NCBI GenBank assembly: GCA_027306655.1
Contig: DAHUZL010000185.1
Coordinates: forward strand, 1 to 42,319
Length of the DNA stretch: 42,319 bases
Source of the DNA: Candidatus Dormiibacterota bacterium
Lineage (GTDB): Bacteria > Chloroflexota > Dormibacteria > Aeolococcales > Bog-877
Direction: 5' to 3'
Shown: one piece after another, positions 8,006 to 16,401 of the stretch
Layout: each line of letters opens with the position of its first letter
How positions within the stretch are numbered: position 1 is the first letter of the stretch
Position numbers and translations under genes: made by a program
The notes under the pieces: model-generated
Databases searched by the model: none
Told to the model about the DNA's origin: nothing
What the model saw: the letters and a program-made list of their open reading frames with translations, nothing else

Positions 8006-9821
8006 GGTACGCCTCCACCACCGCCGCCTTCTCGCGGAGGGCGGCCATCGTCCCCTGGTCGAGCACCCGCCCCTCCGCCATCACGATCACGGGATCGCAG
8101 AATTCATCCATGAACGCGAGCTCATGCTCGACCAGGAGGATGGTCAGCCCGCCCGCGCAGAGGGACTGCAGTCGGCGGCCGATGCGGCGCGCGAGGGTGG
8201 GATGGACCCCGGCCATCGGCTCGTCGAGGAGGAGCAGCGACGGACGGGCCATCAGCGCCCGCATGATCTCGACCAGCCGACGCTGACCCCCCGACAGGTC
8301 TCCAGCGTAGGAATCGCCTTCGGCCTCCAGACCGAAGTCGGCGAGGATCCCGCGCGCCTCCTCGACGGCGAGCGCCTCGTCACGGCGCCAGTAGCGGCGC
8401 CCCCGCACCGCCCCCCGGAACGAATCGCCGCGCTGGTCCGGGACCGCGGCGAGCAGGTTCTCCATCACCGTCAGCCGCTTGAACTCACTGGCGAGTTGGA
8501 AGGTCCGCACCAGCCCCTGGCGGGCCCGTCGGTACGCGGGGAGGTCGGTGATGTCGCGCCCCTCGTAGGTGATCCGGCCCTCGGTGGGGGCGAGGGTGCC
8601 GGCGAGGATCGACAGCAGGGTGGACTTTCCGGCCCCGTTCGGTCCGATCAGCCCGGTCAGACCCCCGCGCTGCACGGCGATGCTCACCCCGTCCACCGCG
8701 CGCACCCCATCGAAGCTGCAGACGATGGCCTCGGTGGCGAGGATCGGAGCGGGAGCCCCGGGCCCAGGGGTCGCCGTCCCGGCGGGGGGGGGAGCGGCGC
8801 CGCGCGCCGGGCGCGCCGCCAGCAGGGCCGCGCCGCCGCCGCCGCCGGCCGTCGCCACCGCCCGGGACAGGATCCGCCGGCGCGGCTCTGGGATCACGCC
8901 CTGCGGTCGGAACCAGAGGAAGCCGACGATGAGGAGGCCGATCGCCACCCACTGGAGGGCGGGGATCAGTCCGGGGGTGCCGAACGACGAGGGGATGAAG
9001 CGGGTGGCCTCCTCGAACCCGAGGGGGACCAGAAGGGCGCCCAGCACCGCCCCCTTGTGATTGCCGAGGCCGCCGATGATCACGGCCGCGAACAGCACGA
9101 TGGTCTCCGCGTAGCCCCAGGCGGCGGGGGACCAGAGCGTGATGAAGCCGACCAAGATACCCCCGGACAGGCCCGCCAGGGCGCCCCCCAGCACCAGCAT
9201 CGCGGTGCGCAGGGAGAGCAGGTTCTTGCCCAGGGCATCGGCCACCGGCCCGTTGTCCCGCATCGCCCGCAAGCTGCGTCCATAGGGCGATTCGGTGATC
9301 CGGCGGCAGAGCAGATAGGCGGCGAGGGCGATCAGCAGAGCGGCGATCCCGTACCCCAGCTGGTAGGGGGCGCCGTTGGGGTTGGCCTGGTTCTGGAGCG
9401 GCTGGGGCACCACCGAGACCCCGGCGGCGCCATTCAGGAAGGGCACGAAGTTCGTCACCAGGAGATTGGCCATCACCGCCGTGACCAGGAGCCCGATCGC
9501 CGCCACGTGCCCGGTGAGCCGGCGCCCGACCAGGATCGCGAAGGGCACGGCGATCAGACCGCCCACCAAGGCGGACCCCACCCAGGGGAGGGGGAACGGC
9601 AGTCCGAGGCCACCCACGTACGACTGGAAGCCGCCGTTGGCGGTGTCCCGGGGCAGGGCCAGCACCGCGGCGGTGTACGCACCTGCCGCCTGGAAGACGA
9701 TGAACCCGAAGTTGCTCACCCCGGCCACCCCGAACTGCATCGAGAGCCCGAGACAGGCGATGGCGTCGACGCCGCCGTAGACGAGCAGGTTGGCGACGTA
9801 GAAGAGGGTGGCCTGGCTCAC
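7995..9821 (-). CDS. Fused LivM permease - LivG ATPase
   Basis: This single 608-residue protein joins two liv subunits. Residues 1-310 are a LivM permease with eight or so helices and the conserved ITESPYGRSLRAMRDN loop (175-190). An Ala/Gly/Pro-rich linker (about 325-358) follows. Residues 360-608 are a LivG ATPase with Walker A GPNGAGKST (393-401), FQ at 441-442, signature LSGGQ (509-513), Walker B LLLLDEP (529-535) and switch His565 (VEHE). The start is a GTG. No stop or start signal is needed between the halves, so the fusion is real unless the assembly has lost bases. It sits between livH and livF in the same direction. Fused LivM-LivG proteins are known in some actinobacteria and proteobacteria. 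Confidence 0.93.
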   Translation of the reverse strand: MSQATLFYVANLLVYGGVDAIACLGLSMQFGVAGVSNFGFIVFQAAGAYTAAVLALPRDTANGGFQSYVGGLGLPFPLPWVGSALVGGLIAVPFAILVGRRLTGHVAAIGLLVTAVMANLLVTNFVPFLNGAAGVSVVPQPLQNQANPNGAPYQLGYGIAALLIALAAYLLCRRITESPYGRSLRAMRDNGPVADALGKNLLSLRTAMLVLGGALAGLSGGILVGFITLWSPAAWGYAETIVLFAAVIIGGLGNHKGAVLGALLVPLGFEEATRFIPSSFGTPGLIPALQWVAIGLLIVGFLWFRPQGVIPEPRRRILSRAVATAGGGGGAALLAARPARGAAPPPAGTATPGPGAPAPILATEAIVCSFDGVRAVDGVSIAVQRGGLTGLIGPNGAGKSTLLSILAGTLAPTEGRITYEGRDITDLPAYRRARQGLVRTFQLASEFKRLTVMENLLAAVPDQRGDSFRGAVRGRRYWRRDEALAVEEARGILADFGLEAEGDSYAGDLSGGQRRLVEIMRALMARPSLLLLDEPMAGVHPTLARRIGRRLQSLCAGGLTILLVEHELAFMDEFCDPVIVMAEGRVLDQGTMAALREKAAVVEAYLVG

Positions 9822-9908
9822 CGGCGGCCGCCCCCACTCGCCGCCTCGGGTGAGCGCGCGCCGTCGCGGGCCGGGCGCCCGTCCCCAATCGGCTCCCGCG
9901 GCACGGCG

Positions 9909-10781
9909 CTAGCTTCGAGCCCCGGCGGTGAACAGGCCGCCCGGTCGGAACGCCAGCACCACCAGCAGGATCACGAATGCCACCACGTACTTGTAGTCGG
10001 CGGTGATGAGCGCGGCGCTGGCCTCGGTGGCGACTCCGATCACCACCGCCCCGACCATGGCCCCGTACGGCTGGCCCGGCCCCCCCAGGAACACGGCGGC
10101 CAGGATCATCACCAGGAAGAGGTCCGCGCTGGTGGCGGCGAAGGTGCCGGCGTTGATCGCGAACACCGTGCCCGCGACCCCGCAGAGGGCGCCGGTGATG
10201 AGGCAGGCGAGCAGCACCACCCGGCCGGTTCGGATGCCGCAGTTGCGGGCCAGTGTGCGATCGGCCGCGGTGGCGCGCAGGGCCTTGCCGAAGCGGGTGT
10301 ACCGCAGCAGCAGGTGCAGTCCGACCATGAAGGCCACGCTGAGGCCGATGATGACGAATTGGACCACCGTGAAGTTGAAGTCGCCGACGATGACGGTGGC
10401 ACCCTGGCTCATCGTGTACGAGACGTTGACCGGGCCCTCCAGCGCCTGCACCAGGTACTCGATGATCAGGAGGAGCCCGAGCGAGACGATGACCAGGCCG
10501 ATCGGGGAGGTGCCGCGGCGCTGGAAGGGCGCGTAGATGAACTGGTTCACGACCATTGAGATGACCGCGCCGGCGGCGGCGGCGGCCACCAGAGCGACCC
10601 AGACCGAGACCCCGGCCTGGTTGACGGCGTAGGCGACGAAGGCCGACGCGATCATGATCGAGGCATAGGCCAGGTTGAGGACGTTGGTGACGGCGAACTG
10701 GACGGTGAAGCCGACCGCGGCGATCGCCAGCACCGACGCGGTGACCAGCCCGAACCCGATCGACTCGATGAACACGCTCAT
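9909..10781 (-). CDS. livH: Branched-chain amino-acid ABC transporter permease, LivH type
   Basis: This 290-residue inner-membrane permease has about eight helices. The N-terminus runs FIESIGFGLVTASVLAIAAVGFTVQFAVTNVLNLAYA, the family opening. The cytoplasmic loop RYTRFGKALRATAADRTLARNCGI contacts the ATPases, and the C-terminus ends LAFRPGGLFT. It pairs with the LivM half of the fused downstream protein. An ATG start at 10781 follows a GGAG-containing stretch. A 16-bp hairpin lies just upstream, between this gene and livK, so it may be translated from a read-through transcript at a lower level than livK. Confidence 0.94.
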   Translation of the reverse strand: MSVFIESIGFGLVTASVLAIAAVGFTVQFAVTNVLNLAYASIMIASAFVAYAVNQAGVSVWVALVAAAAAGAVISMVVNQFIYAPFQRRGTSPIGLVIVSLGLLLIIEYLVQALEGPVNVSYTMSQGATVIVGDFNFTVVQFVIIGLSVAFMVGLHLLLRYTRFGKALRATAADRTLARNCGIRTGRVVLLACLITGALCGVAGTVFAINAGTFAATSADLFLVMILAAVFLGGPGQPYGAMVGAVVIGVATEASAALITADYKYVVAFVILLVVLAFRPGGLFTAGARS

Positions 10782-10853
10782 GGGGTCGTGCTGTCCTCCG
10801 GAGAGTCTCCTGGCTCAGGGGTCGGCGGATGGGCGGCGGCTTGGGCCCCGACG

Positions 10854-10888
10854 GAGCAGCCGGCCTCCCGCGGGGAGGCCGGCTGCTC
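10854..10888 (-). terminator. 16-bp perfect hairpin between livK and livH
   Basis: Bases 10854-10869 and 10873-10888 are perfect inverse complements (16 bp) around a GCG loop. In the direction of the liv transcript it starts 15 nt after the livK stop and 73 nt before livH. No run of T follows, so it is more likely a stabilising or partially terminating stem. Such stems after binding-protein genes typically keep the binding protein in excess over the membrane parts. Confidence 0.7.
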
Positions 10889-10902
10889 GAGCCCCGGGTC
10901 GG

Positions 10903-12309
10903 CTAGGAGACCGCCCGGAGCTGCGAGGTCGGGATGTCGGCGGCGACCAGCACCGACCCGTTGGGCCGGTAGCGGTCGATCTGGAAGATACCGGGCGAGT
11001 CGTGGTAGCTGTCGAAGCTGGTCGGGCCACCCGGGCCCACGTAGCGGATCGCCTTGCCCCGCTTGAGCGCGGCCACGCCCTCGGCGAAGGTGTTGACCAC
11101 CACCGCTCCGGGGACCCCGTCGCCGATCTTGATGAGGTCGGCCTTGTAGGCGCTGGGGGTGGTGCTCTTGGCTTCGATCATGGCCAGCGCGGCCAGGTTC
11201 ATCCCGTCGTAGAGGTGGACGGCGCCCGGCGCCGAGAGCAGGGTGCTGAAGCTGCCATCGCCCTTGGTCTGCGACTTGACCGCGGCCATGGCCGCCTCGA
11301 AGCCCTTGAACGCCGCCCCGGCGGTGTTCACCACCAGGTTGTCGGCCCAGAAGTTGTTGGCGAGGGTCTTGGCGCCGATGGCGCGAGCCACCGACAGGAA
11401 CCAGGCCGGAGAGATGGTGGCGGAGGTGCCGATCACGGGGATCATCTTGCCGCCGTTGAGCTGCTTCAGCTCGGAGAGGAAGGTGGCATCAGCGGACCCC
11501 AGCGCCTCGGTCACCACCACCTGCGGGTGTCCGGCGAGGACCGTCGCCGCCTCGGTCCGGAAGGTGGTGGCGCTGAGGTCGAGCGTCTGGTTGGCCACCA
11601 GCTTGAGTCCCACCTTGTGGATCGCAGCGATCGCGGGCCCGACGAACGTCTGGGACCCGATGTCGTTGCCGAAGGCCAGCGCGATGCGGGTGAAGTGCTT
11701 GAAGAAGTGGGCGATATCGATCATCGCGTAGGCCTCTTCCAGGTCAGGCGGGACCAGCCGGAAGAAGTAGGGATAGTGGATGTGGTCGAACTCCGACTGC
11801 CCGGTCATGCAGAACATGACCATCTTGTTGGCATTGATGATGGGGACCACGGAGGCCGCCTCATCGGAGGTGCAACCGATGACCAGCGCCAGGTTGGGCG
11901 TGGTCGCGAACATCTGGTGCGCGGCCGGCACCGCGTCGGCGGGGTCACCTCGGGTGTCGAAGGTCTTGCAGGTGAGGTCATGGCCGAGCACGCCGCCCGC
12001 GAGGTTGATCTGGTGGGTGGCGGCCAGGCAGGAGGCGTCGTAGATCGGTCCGAGGGCCGCGTCGACCCCGGTGAAGGGGGCCAGGTCGGCGATCACGAGC
12101 GGGCTGCCGCTGGCCGCGCGGACGCCGGCGGCGGTCCTGCCGGCAGGGCTGGTCCGGGCCGCCACCGCTCCGCTGGCGGCGGTGAGGGCGATGGCGATCA
12201 CCGCGATGCCCAGGGCCAGGGCCGGGATGCGGCGGCGGGGCCGAGAGGGTCCCGCCCCGGGCGGGGAGGCGAAGTCGGAGCCTGGGTCTGCTGCACGATT
12301 CCACGTCAT
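10903..12309 (-). CDS. livK: Branched-chain amino-acid ABC transporter substrate-binding protein
   Basis: This 468-residue periplasmic-binding-protein type I (Peripla_BP_6) member has an Arg-rich start (PSRPRRRIP) followed by a hydrophobic core (ALALGIAVIAIALTAASGAVA), which forms a signal peptide. No lipobox cysteine is visible, so anchoring by lipid is not supported. Mature-domain landmarks are SPLVIADLAPFTGVDAALGP, ALVIGCTSDEAASVVPIINANKM and the later AFGNDIGSQTFVGPAIAAI. It captures the solute outside the cell and delivers it to LivH/LivM. The start at 12309 is chosen over an ATG 123 nt upstream because GGAGGAG lies seven bases before it and the extension is unlike a signal peptide. It is the first gene of the liv cluster. 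Confidence 0.92.
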   Translation of the reverse strand: MTWNRAADPGSDFASPPGAGPSRPRRRIPALALGIAVIAIALTAASGAVAARTSPAGRTAAGVRAASGSPLVIADLAPFTGVDAALGPIYDASCLAATHQINLAGGVLGHDLTCKTFDTRGDPADAVPAAHQMFATTPNLALVIGCTSDEAASVVPIINANKMVMFCMTGQSEFDHIHYPYFFRLVPPDLEEAYAMIDIAHFFKHFTRIALAFGNDIGSQTFVGPAIAAIHKVGLKLVANQTLDLSATTFRTEAATVLAGHPQVVVTEALGSADATFLSELKQLNGGKMIPVIGTSATISPAWFLSVARAIGAKTLANNFWADNLVVNTAGAAFKGFEAAMAAVKSQTKGDGSFSTLLSAPGAVHLYDGMNLAALAMIEAKSTTPSAYKADLIKIGDGVPGAVVVNTFAEGVAALKRGKAIRYVGPGGPTSFDSYHDSPGIFQIDRYRPNGSVLVAADIPTSQLRAVS

Positions 12310-12763
12310 GCCGTCTCCTCCATGTGCTCTGCGTGCTGTGCCGTCTTCACATCGGCGGGGTGCGGTCACTGGACCCGATCCGTCTCCGGCGGTCGGCGAC
12401 GACCGCGCTCGGCGCGCTCCGACCCCGGGCACCGGTCCGCGAGGAGAGCCACCGGGAGGCCCGCGAGGACGGCCGAGCCCGCCGGAGGGCCATCGTCAGC
12501 CGACCCCCGGATGCCGCTCTGGGAGGACCCCGCCCGTCATGCTGTCCCTCTCTGCCCCCGCCCGTCGCCGCCGTCCCGCCGGCCCGGCGGGTCAGCGCCG
12601 GCCACCCTACCGCGGTGGGAAGCCTACACGAAATGGGCGGACCGGTCAAAAACACGGTCGCCGCGGTCGCCCCGGGGATCGCCACCCCGGGCGGACGGCC
12701 TCGCTCCGACGGGTGGCGCGGCGCCGGCGCGCGGCCGGGGCTCCACGCCGCCCGGTTGACCGG
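12310..12763. other. 454-bp gap: livK leader and promoter
   Basis: No gene is supported here. The stretch separates the end of purK from livK and holds the promoter at 12621-12649 plus about 300 nt of leader before livK. Several GC-rich inverted repeats can fold, including CCGCCGGCCCGGCGGG at about 12575-12590 and CCACC...GGTGG at about 12603-12618. No recognised riboswitch core was found. Confidence 0.5.
12621..12649 (-). promoter_or_regulatory. Putative sigma70-type promoter of the liv operon
   Basis: On the minus strand, TTGACC (12644-12649) is followed after exactly 17 bp by TAGGCT (12621-12626). Transcription would start near 12614 and leave about 305 nt of untranslated leader before livK. 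Confidence 0.55.
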
Positions 12764-13921
12764 TCAGGCCGTTGGTTCCGACAGCGAGCCCGGGACGAGC
12801 CCCGCCCAGACCTCGGCCGGGACCGGGATGACGGCGGCCAGGGACCGGAGCCGGGCCGCCAGGGCCCCGGGGTCCGCCGCCACCACCGTGACGTGGCCCA
12901 GCTTGCGGCCGGGCCGGGGCTCCTTCCCGTAGGCGTGGAGATGGCAGCCCGGGACCCCCTGGACGCGGCGGCGGTCGGGGACCGTGCCGAGGCAGTTCAG
13001 CATCGCCGCCCACCCGGGCACGGCGGCGGGACCGAGAGCCCACCCGAGGCCGGCCCGGAGATGGTTGGCGAACTGGCTGGTCTCGGCCGCCTCGATCGTC
13101 CAGTGGCCGGAGTTGTGGACGCGCGGCGCGAGCTCGTTGACGAGGAGGCCGTCCTCGACCTCGAAGCACTCGACCGCGAGCACGCCGACGTAGTCCAGCT
13201 CGTCGAGGAGCCGGCGGGCGATGGACTCCCCCATCTCCTGCGTCGCCGGGGTCAGCCCGGGGGCGGGGGCGAGGCTCCAGCGCAGCACCCCGTCGTGGTG
13301 GCGGTTCTCCACCAGCGGGTAGCACACCGTGCTCCCGTCCACCCCCCGCGCGGCCAGGACCGAGAGCTCCCGCCGGAAGGGCACCTCCCGCTCCAGGATC
13401 GCCGGCACCGCCCCGACGGCGGCCCAGGCGGGAGCGACATCGGGCCGCCCGCACAGCCGCGCCTGGCCCTTGCCGTCATATCCGAGCCGCCGCGCCTTCA
13501 GCCGGGCGGGCAGCCCCACCCGCTCGATCGCGGCGACGAGGTCCGCCGCGCTGTCCACCACCGCGTAGGCGGCGGCGGGGATGCCGAGCGCCTCCAGGAG
13601 GCGCTTCTCGGCGAGGCGGTCCTGGGCCGCGGCGAGAGCCCCGACCGAGGGGAAGACAGGGCGCCGCTCAGCGAGCCACCTGGCGGTCGCGGCGGGCACC
13701 GACTCGAACTCGTAGGTGACCAGGTCCACGCGGGCCGCCAGCCGGGCGGCGGCGGCCAGGTCGTCGAAGCGCCCGATGACCTGGGCCGCCACCTGGCCGC
13801 AGCTGGCGTCGGGGTCGGGGTCGAGGCACACCGACTCGACCCCCAGACCGTGACCGGCGAGCGCCAGCATCCGTCCCAGCTGCCCGCCTCCGAGGATCCC
13901 GAGCCGCCGCCCCTTGCTCAC
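12764..13921 (-). CDS. purK: 5-(carboxyamino)imidazole ribonucleotide synthase
   Basis: PurK makes N5-CAIR from AIR, bicarbonate and ATP in purine synthesis. The 385-residue ATP-grasp protein opens with [20 protein letters not shown] and has the family stretches [42 protein letters not shown] and [18 protein letters not shown]. The GTG start at 13921 overlaps the purE stop in a GTGA 4-nt junction, so the two are co-translated. PurK feeds its product directly to PurE. It ends 455 bp before livK. Confidence 0.96.
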   Translation of the reverse strand: MSKGRRLGILGGGQLGRMLALAGHGLGVESVCLDPDPDASCGQVAAQVIGRFDDLAAAARLAARVDLVTYEFESVPAATARWLAERRPVFPSVGALAAAQDRLAEKRLLEALGIPAAAYAVVDSAADLVAAIERVGLPARLKARRLGYDGKGQARLCGRPDVAPAWAAVGAVPAILEREVPFRRELSVLAARGVDGSTVCYPLVENRHHDGVLRWSLAPAPGLTPATQEMGESIARRLLDELDYVGVLAVECFEVEDGLLVNELAPRVHNSGHWTIEAAETSQFANHLRAGLGWALGPAAVPGWAAMLNCLGTVPDRRRVQGVPGCHLHAYGKEPRPGRKLGHVTVVAADPGALAARLRSLAAVIPVPAEVWAGLVPGSLSEPTA

Positions 13922-14439
13922 CGCGCCGGCGCCGAGCCCGTCCCGGCACGGGGGTCGGGCAAGGCCAGCACCGCCGCCGTCTGGCGGGCCCGGCGCTCGG
14001 TGAGCGCCGCCGCCAGGTCGGGATCGCTGAGCGCGAGGATGGCGACGGCGAGGAGGGCGGCGTTCACCGCGCCGGGAGGGCCGATCGCGAGCGCCCCGAC
14101 GGGGACCCCCGCCGGCATCTGGACGATCGACAGGAGGGAGTCGAGCCCGCTCAGGGCGGTGGTGCGGACCGGCACGCCCAGCACCGGCAGCCGCGTCTTC
14201 GCCGCCAGCATCCCGGGCAGGTGGGCGGCCCCCCCGGCGCCGGCGATGAGGACCCGCAGGCCCCGGTCCTCGGCCCCTTCCGCGTAGGCGAAGAGACGGT
14301 CCGGGGTCCGGTGCGCCGAGACCACCGCGACGTCGTGCGCCACCCCGAGCTCCGTCAGCGTCTCCGCCGCATGGCGGAGCGTCTCCCAGTCGGACGCCGA
14401 TCCCATCGCGATCCCGACCAGCGGGCGTGCCGTCTCCAC
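13918..14439 (-). CDS. purE: N5-carboxyaminoimidazole ribonucleotide mutase
   Basis: PurE (class I) converts N5-CAIR to CAIR. The 173-residue protein has the signature [52 protein letters not shown] and [17 protein letters not shown]. The GTG at 14439 is preferred because GGGAGGT lies six bases upstream; the longer reading from 14475 adds only 12 Gly/Arg-rich residues. It is coupled to purK through a GTGA overlap. Confidence 0.96.
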   Translation of the reverse strand: METARPLVGIAMGSASDWETLRHAAETLTELGVAHDVAVVSAHRTPDRLFAYAEGAEDRGLRVLIAGAGGAAHLPGMLAAKTRLPVLGVPVRTTALSGLDSLLSIVQMPAGVPVGALAIGPPGAVNAALLAVAILALSDPDLAAALTERRARQTAAVLALPDPRAGTGSAPAR

Positions 14440-14522
14440 CCGCGCACCTCCCTGGCGATGGCCGCCGGTCGGCACGATAGCGGATCACGGGGCGGAGGCC
14501 GGGCGCCCGCCCGGCGGCCCGG

Positions 14523-14768
14523 CTACTGCCGGTAGTGCTCGACGACGTCCACCGGCCGCACCGCCGCCTGGTCCGGGTCCTCGCCGAACTCCCGGCGCGC
14601 CCGTCGTTGGCGGAGCAGGTCCCAGCACTGGTCGAGGTGCGCCTGGAGCGCCTGCATCCGCTCACGCTCCTCGGCGGTGAGTCCGTGGCCGCCCTCGGCG
14701 CGCTGGTAGAGCTGGTCCTCCTCGGCCATCACCGCCTCGATCTCGTGGATCACCTCCACGTCCCGCAT
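14523..14768 (-). CDS. DUF2630 family protein
   Basis: This is a small acidic helical protein of 81 residues. It has the conserved DUF2630 pattern EIEAVMAEEDQLYQ, LTAEERERMQALQAHLDQCWDLLRQRRARREFGEDPD and AAVRPVDVVEHY. The family is widespread in actinobacteria and related phyla and has no established function. The start at 14768 is chosen over an ATG 18 nt upstream because GGAGGGG lies seven bases before it and because the result is the usual family length. It lies 83 bp upstream of purE on the same strand and may share its transcript. Confidence 0.88.
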   Translation of the reverse strand: MRDVEVIHEIEAVMAEEDQLYQRAEGGHGLTAEERERMQALQAHLDQCWDLLRQRRARREFGEDPDQAAVRPVDVVEHYRQ

Positions 14769-14907
14769 CGTGGTGCCCCTCCGCATGCGCCGCCCCCCGC
14801 CGACCTCGCCATCCTACCCGGCGCCGCCCGGGTGGGCCGCTCCCGGTGTAACCGGGGGGGGAATGCCCAGGTGAATGGGTCGCCCCAGGGAATCGCGGAG
14901 GATGCGC

Positions 14908-15531
14908 ATGCACCACGACCGTCAGGAATCGGACCGTCTCCCCCTCGCCGCCGAACCGCTCCGGCCCTCCCGGCGCTCCCGGCGGACGCTGCGGCGCCGG
15001 GTATTGGTGCCGCTCGGGCTGGCCGCCCTGACCGCCGGCCTCGCCGCCACCAGCGTCGCCGCCCAGCCGATGACGCCCGGTCGGGCCGCGCCCCGGGCGC
15101 GCGCGACCGCACCGCTGGCGGTCCGCACCGCGATGGTGACCGTGCACGGCCACCTGGAGCTGGTCCTCACCAACGCCGCCGGCCGCACCCTCTACTACCT
15201 CACGTCCGACACCGCGACCCACTACGCCTGCTCGGGCGCGTGCCTCAAGTTCTGGCCGCCGCTGCGCGGGGCCGCGACCAGCGTGAGCCACCCGGCCACC
15301 GTCCACGGACGGTTCACCTTCCACCAGGGGCCCAACGGGCACCAGGTTGAGTACAACGGCCATCCCCTCTACACCTTCAGCGGCGACAAGGGCCCGCGCC
15401 AGGACCACGGCGAGGGCATCCACGCCTTCGGAGGCACCTGGTGGGTCGCCACCCCGGGGCTCCGCCCGGCAGCTCCCACCACGGGCAAGCCCAAGCCCAC
15501 CCCCACCAAGAGCGGCGGGTACGGGTACTGA
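14908..15531 (+). CDS. Secreted COG4315-type protein (Lipoprotein_15 repeats)
   Basis: This 207-residue exported protein has a basic N-terminus (RRSRRTLRRR) followed by LVPLGLAALTAGLAATSVAA, a signal peptide that should be cut before Gln. The mature part contains the COG4315 repeats: GRTLYYLTSDTATHYACSGACLKFWPPL with two cysteines that could form a disulfide, then VEYNGHPLYTFSGDKGP. No lipobox cysteine follows the signal, unlike most relatives annotated as lipoproteins. The function is unknown; the family is found outside the membrane. The tail is Lys/Pro-rich and ends GGYGY. The ATG at 14908 follows GGAGG by six bases. Confidence 0.85.
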   Translation: MHHDRQESDRLPLAAEPLRPSRRSRRTLRRRVLVPLGLAALTAGLAATSVAAQPMTPGRAAPRARATAPLAVRTAMVTVHGHLELVLTNAAGRTLYYLTSDTATHYACSGACLKFWPPLRGAATSVSHPATVHGRFTFHQGPNGHQVEYNGHPLYTFSGDKGPRQDHGEGIHAFGGTWWVATPGLRPAAPTTGKPKPTPTKSGGYGY

Positions 15532-15585
15532 CCCCGACCCGGACCGGGCGACGGGAGGCCGCTCCAGCGCCTCCCCGATCGGCGC

Positions 15586-15611
15586 GGGGCCGCGACCCGG
15601 GTCGCGGCCCC
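15586..15611. terminator. 26-nt perfect palindrome, candidate bidirectional terminator
   Basis: GGGGCCGCGACCC (15586-15598) is followed immediately by its exact complement (15599-15611). It lies 54 nt after the COG4315 gene and 48 nt before the end of the convergent vapC gene. It has no T-tract. Confidence 0.55.
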
Positions 15612-15659
15612 ATCCCGGTCCGGTGGTGGTGACCGCGGAGACCGCCGTCGTCGGGTGAT

Positions 15660-16049
15660 TCACGGAGGTGACCCGGGGGAAGCCGGAGGCCGAACACCGA
15701 TCCCCAATCGTGCGGCGAGCGTGGACAGGCGCTCGTCCCGGGTCCACAGCCTGGCGCCAGGGGTGAGCCTGGCTGCGGCGAGAAGCTGGGCGTCGACGTA
15801 GCCGATCCCGGCCCCGTGGAGACGTTCGCCCTCGATGAGCGTCAGGACCTCGACGTCGTCGGCCACCGTCGCCTGGGGGAGACCTCGGAGCAGCCCGATG
15901 ACCTCGTCACGGCGGCGGAGCGTGCCCAGGGCGAGCTCGCCGGTGACCCAGGGGTGGGCCAGGACCAGGCTGGCGTCGAGCAGCCGGGCCAGGGGCACGT
16001 TCCCGGAGCCGAAGTGGTCGATCCAGATCGAGGTGTCGACCAGGATCAC
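15660..16049 (-). CDS. vapC: PIN-domain ribonuclease toxin, VapC family
   Basis: This 129-residue PIN-domain protein opens ILVDTSIWIDHF. The four metal-binding acids are all visible: Asp5, Glu38 (TGELALG), Asp86 (GYVDAQLLAAA) and Asp105 (WTRDERL). VapC toxins cut RNA, often tRNA or rRNA, when freed from VapB. The GTG start at 16049 overlaps the vapB stop (GTGA). Longer readings of the frame run into vapB and add non-homologous residues, so they are rejected. Confidence 0.93.
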   Translation of the reverse strand: MILVDTSIWIDHFGSGNVPLARLLDASLVLAHPWVTGELALGTLRRRDEVIGLLRGLPQATVADDVEVLTLIEGERLHGAGIGYVDAQLLAAARLTPGARLWTRDERLSTLAARLGIGVRPPASPGSPP

Positions 16050-16243
16050 CGCGGCTCCGCCCGGCGCCGGGGCACCTCGCAGAGGCCGGGCTCGGTCCCG
16101 CCCAGCCGGGCCAGCCGGCGGGCGCTCTCCCGTTCGATCAGGGCGCCGAGCGCCTGGCGCACGAGAGCGGTCTTCTCGGTCGTGCCGGTGAGGCGCTGCG
16201 CCTCCGCGATCAGGTGATCGTCCAGGGCGAGCGTCGTCCGCAT
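16046..16243 (-). CDS. vapB: VapB-type antitoxin
   Basis: This 65-residue antitoxin opens MRTTLALDDHLIAEAQRLTG, the ribbon-helix-helix start of type II VapB (DUF2191-like) proteins. The C-terminal part (RRLARLGGTEPGL) would wrap the toxin. The ATG at 16243 has AGGTG five bases before it; an upstream ATG cluster at 16264-16279 falls in the presumed operator. It is co-translated with vapC and should repress its own operon. Confidence 0.9.
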   Translation of the reverse strand: MRTTLALDDHLIAEAQRLTGTTEKTALVRQALGALIERESARRLARLGGTEPGLCEVPRRRAEPR

Positions 16244-16260
16244 GGCCCACCTCGTTCTAA

Positions 16261-16286
16261 GCATCATATCAACCATCAAATGATGC
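16261..16286 (-). promoter_or_regulatory. Putative vapBC operator/promoter
   Basis: GCATCAT (16261-16267) and ATGATGC (16280-16286) form a perfect 7-bp inverted repeat with a 12-nt gap, just upstream of vapB. TATGAT (minus strand, 16263-16268) resembles a -10 element inside the left arm. The surroundings are A/T-rich compared with the rest of the window, as expected for an autoregulated toxin-antitoxin promoter. Confidence 0.5.
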
Positions 16287-16401
16287 CATAAGGAGTGCCC
16301 ACGGGGACCGCGGCAGCGGCCTCGCCGACCGTCCAGAGGCGGATGGCTGCCGGGGCGCCGGGGTGGTCCCGCCGCGCCGGCGAAAGGCCGCCGGCGCCGC
16401 C

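Noticed and set aside
8124-10559. 811-residue plus-strand open frame over the liv genes
   Set aside because: It is antisense to livM-livG and livH, rich in Gly, His, Gln and Glu with no domain, and is explained by codon bias of the real genes.
10675-14287. Long plus-strand frames (694 and 738 residues) over livK and purEK
   Set aside because: Both are mirror frames of clearly identified minus-strand genes and have low-complexity composition.
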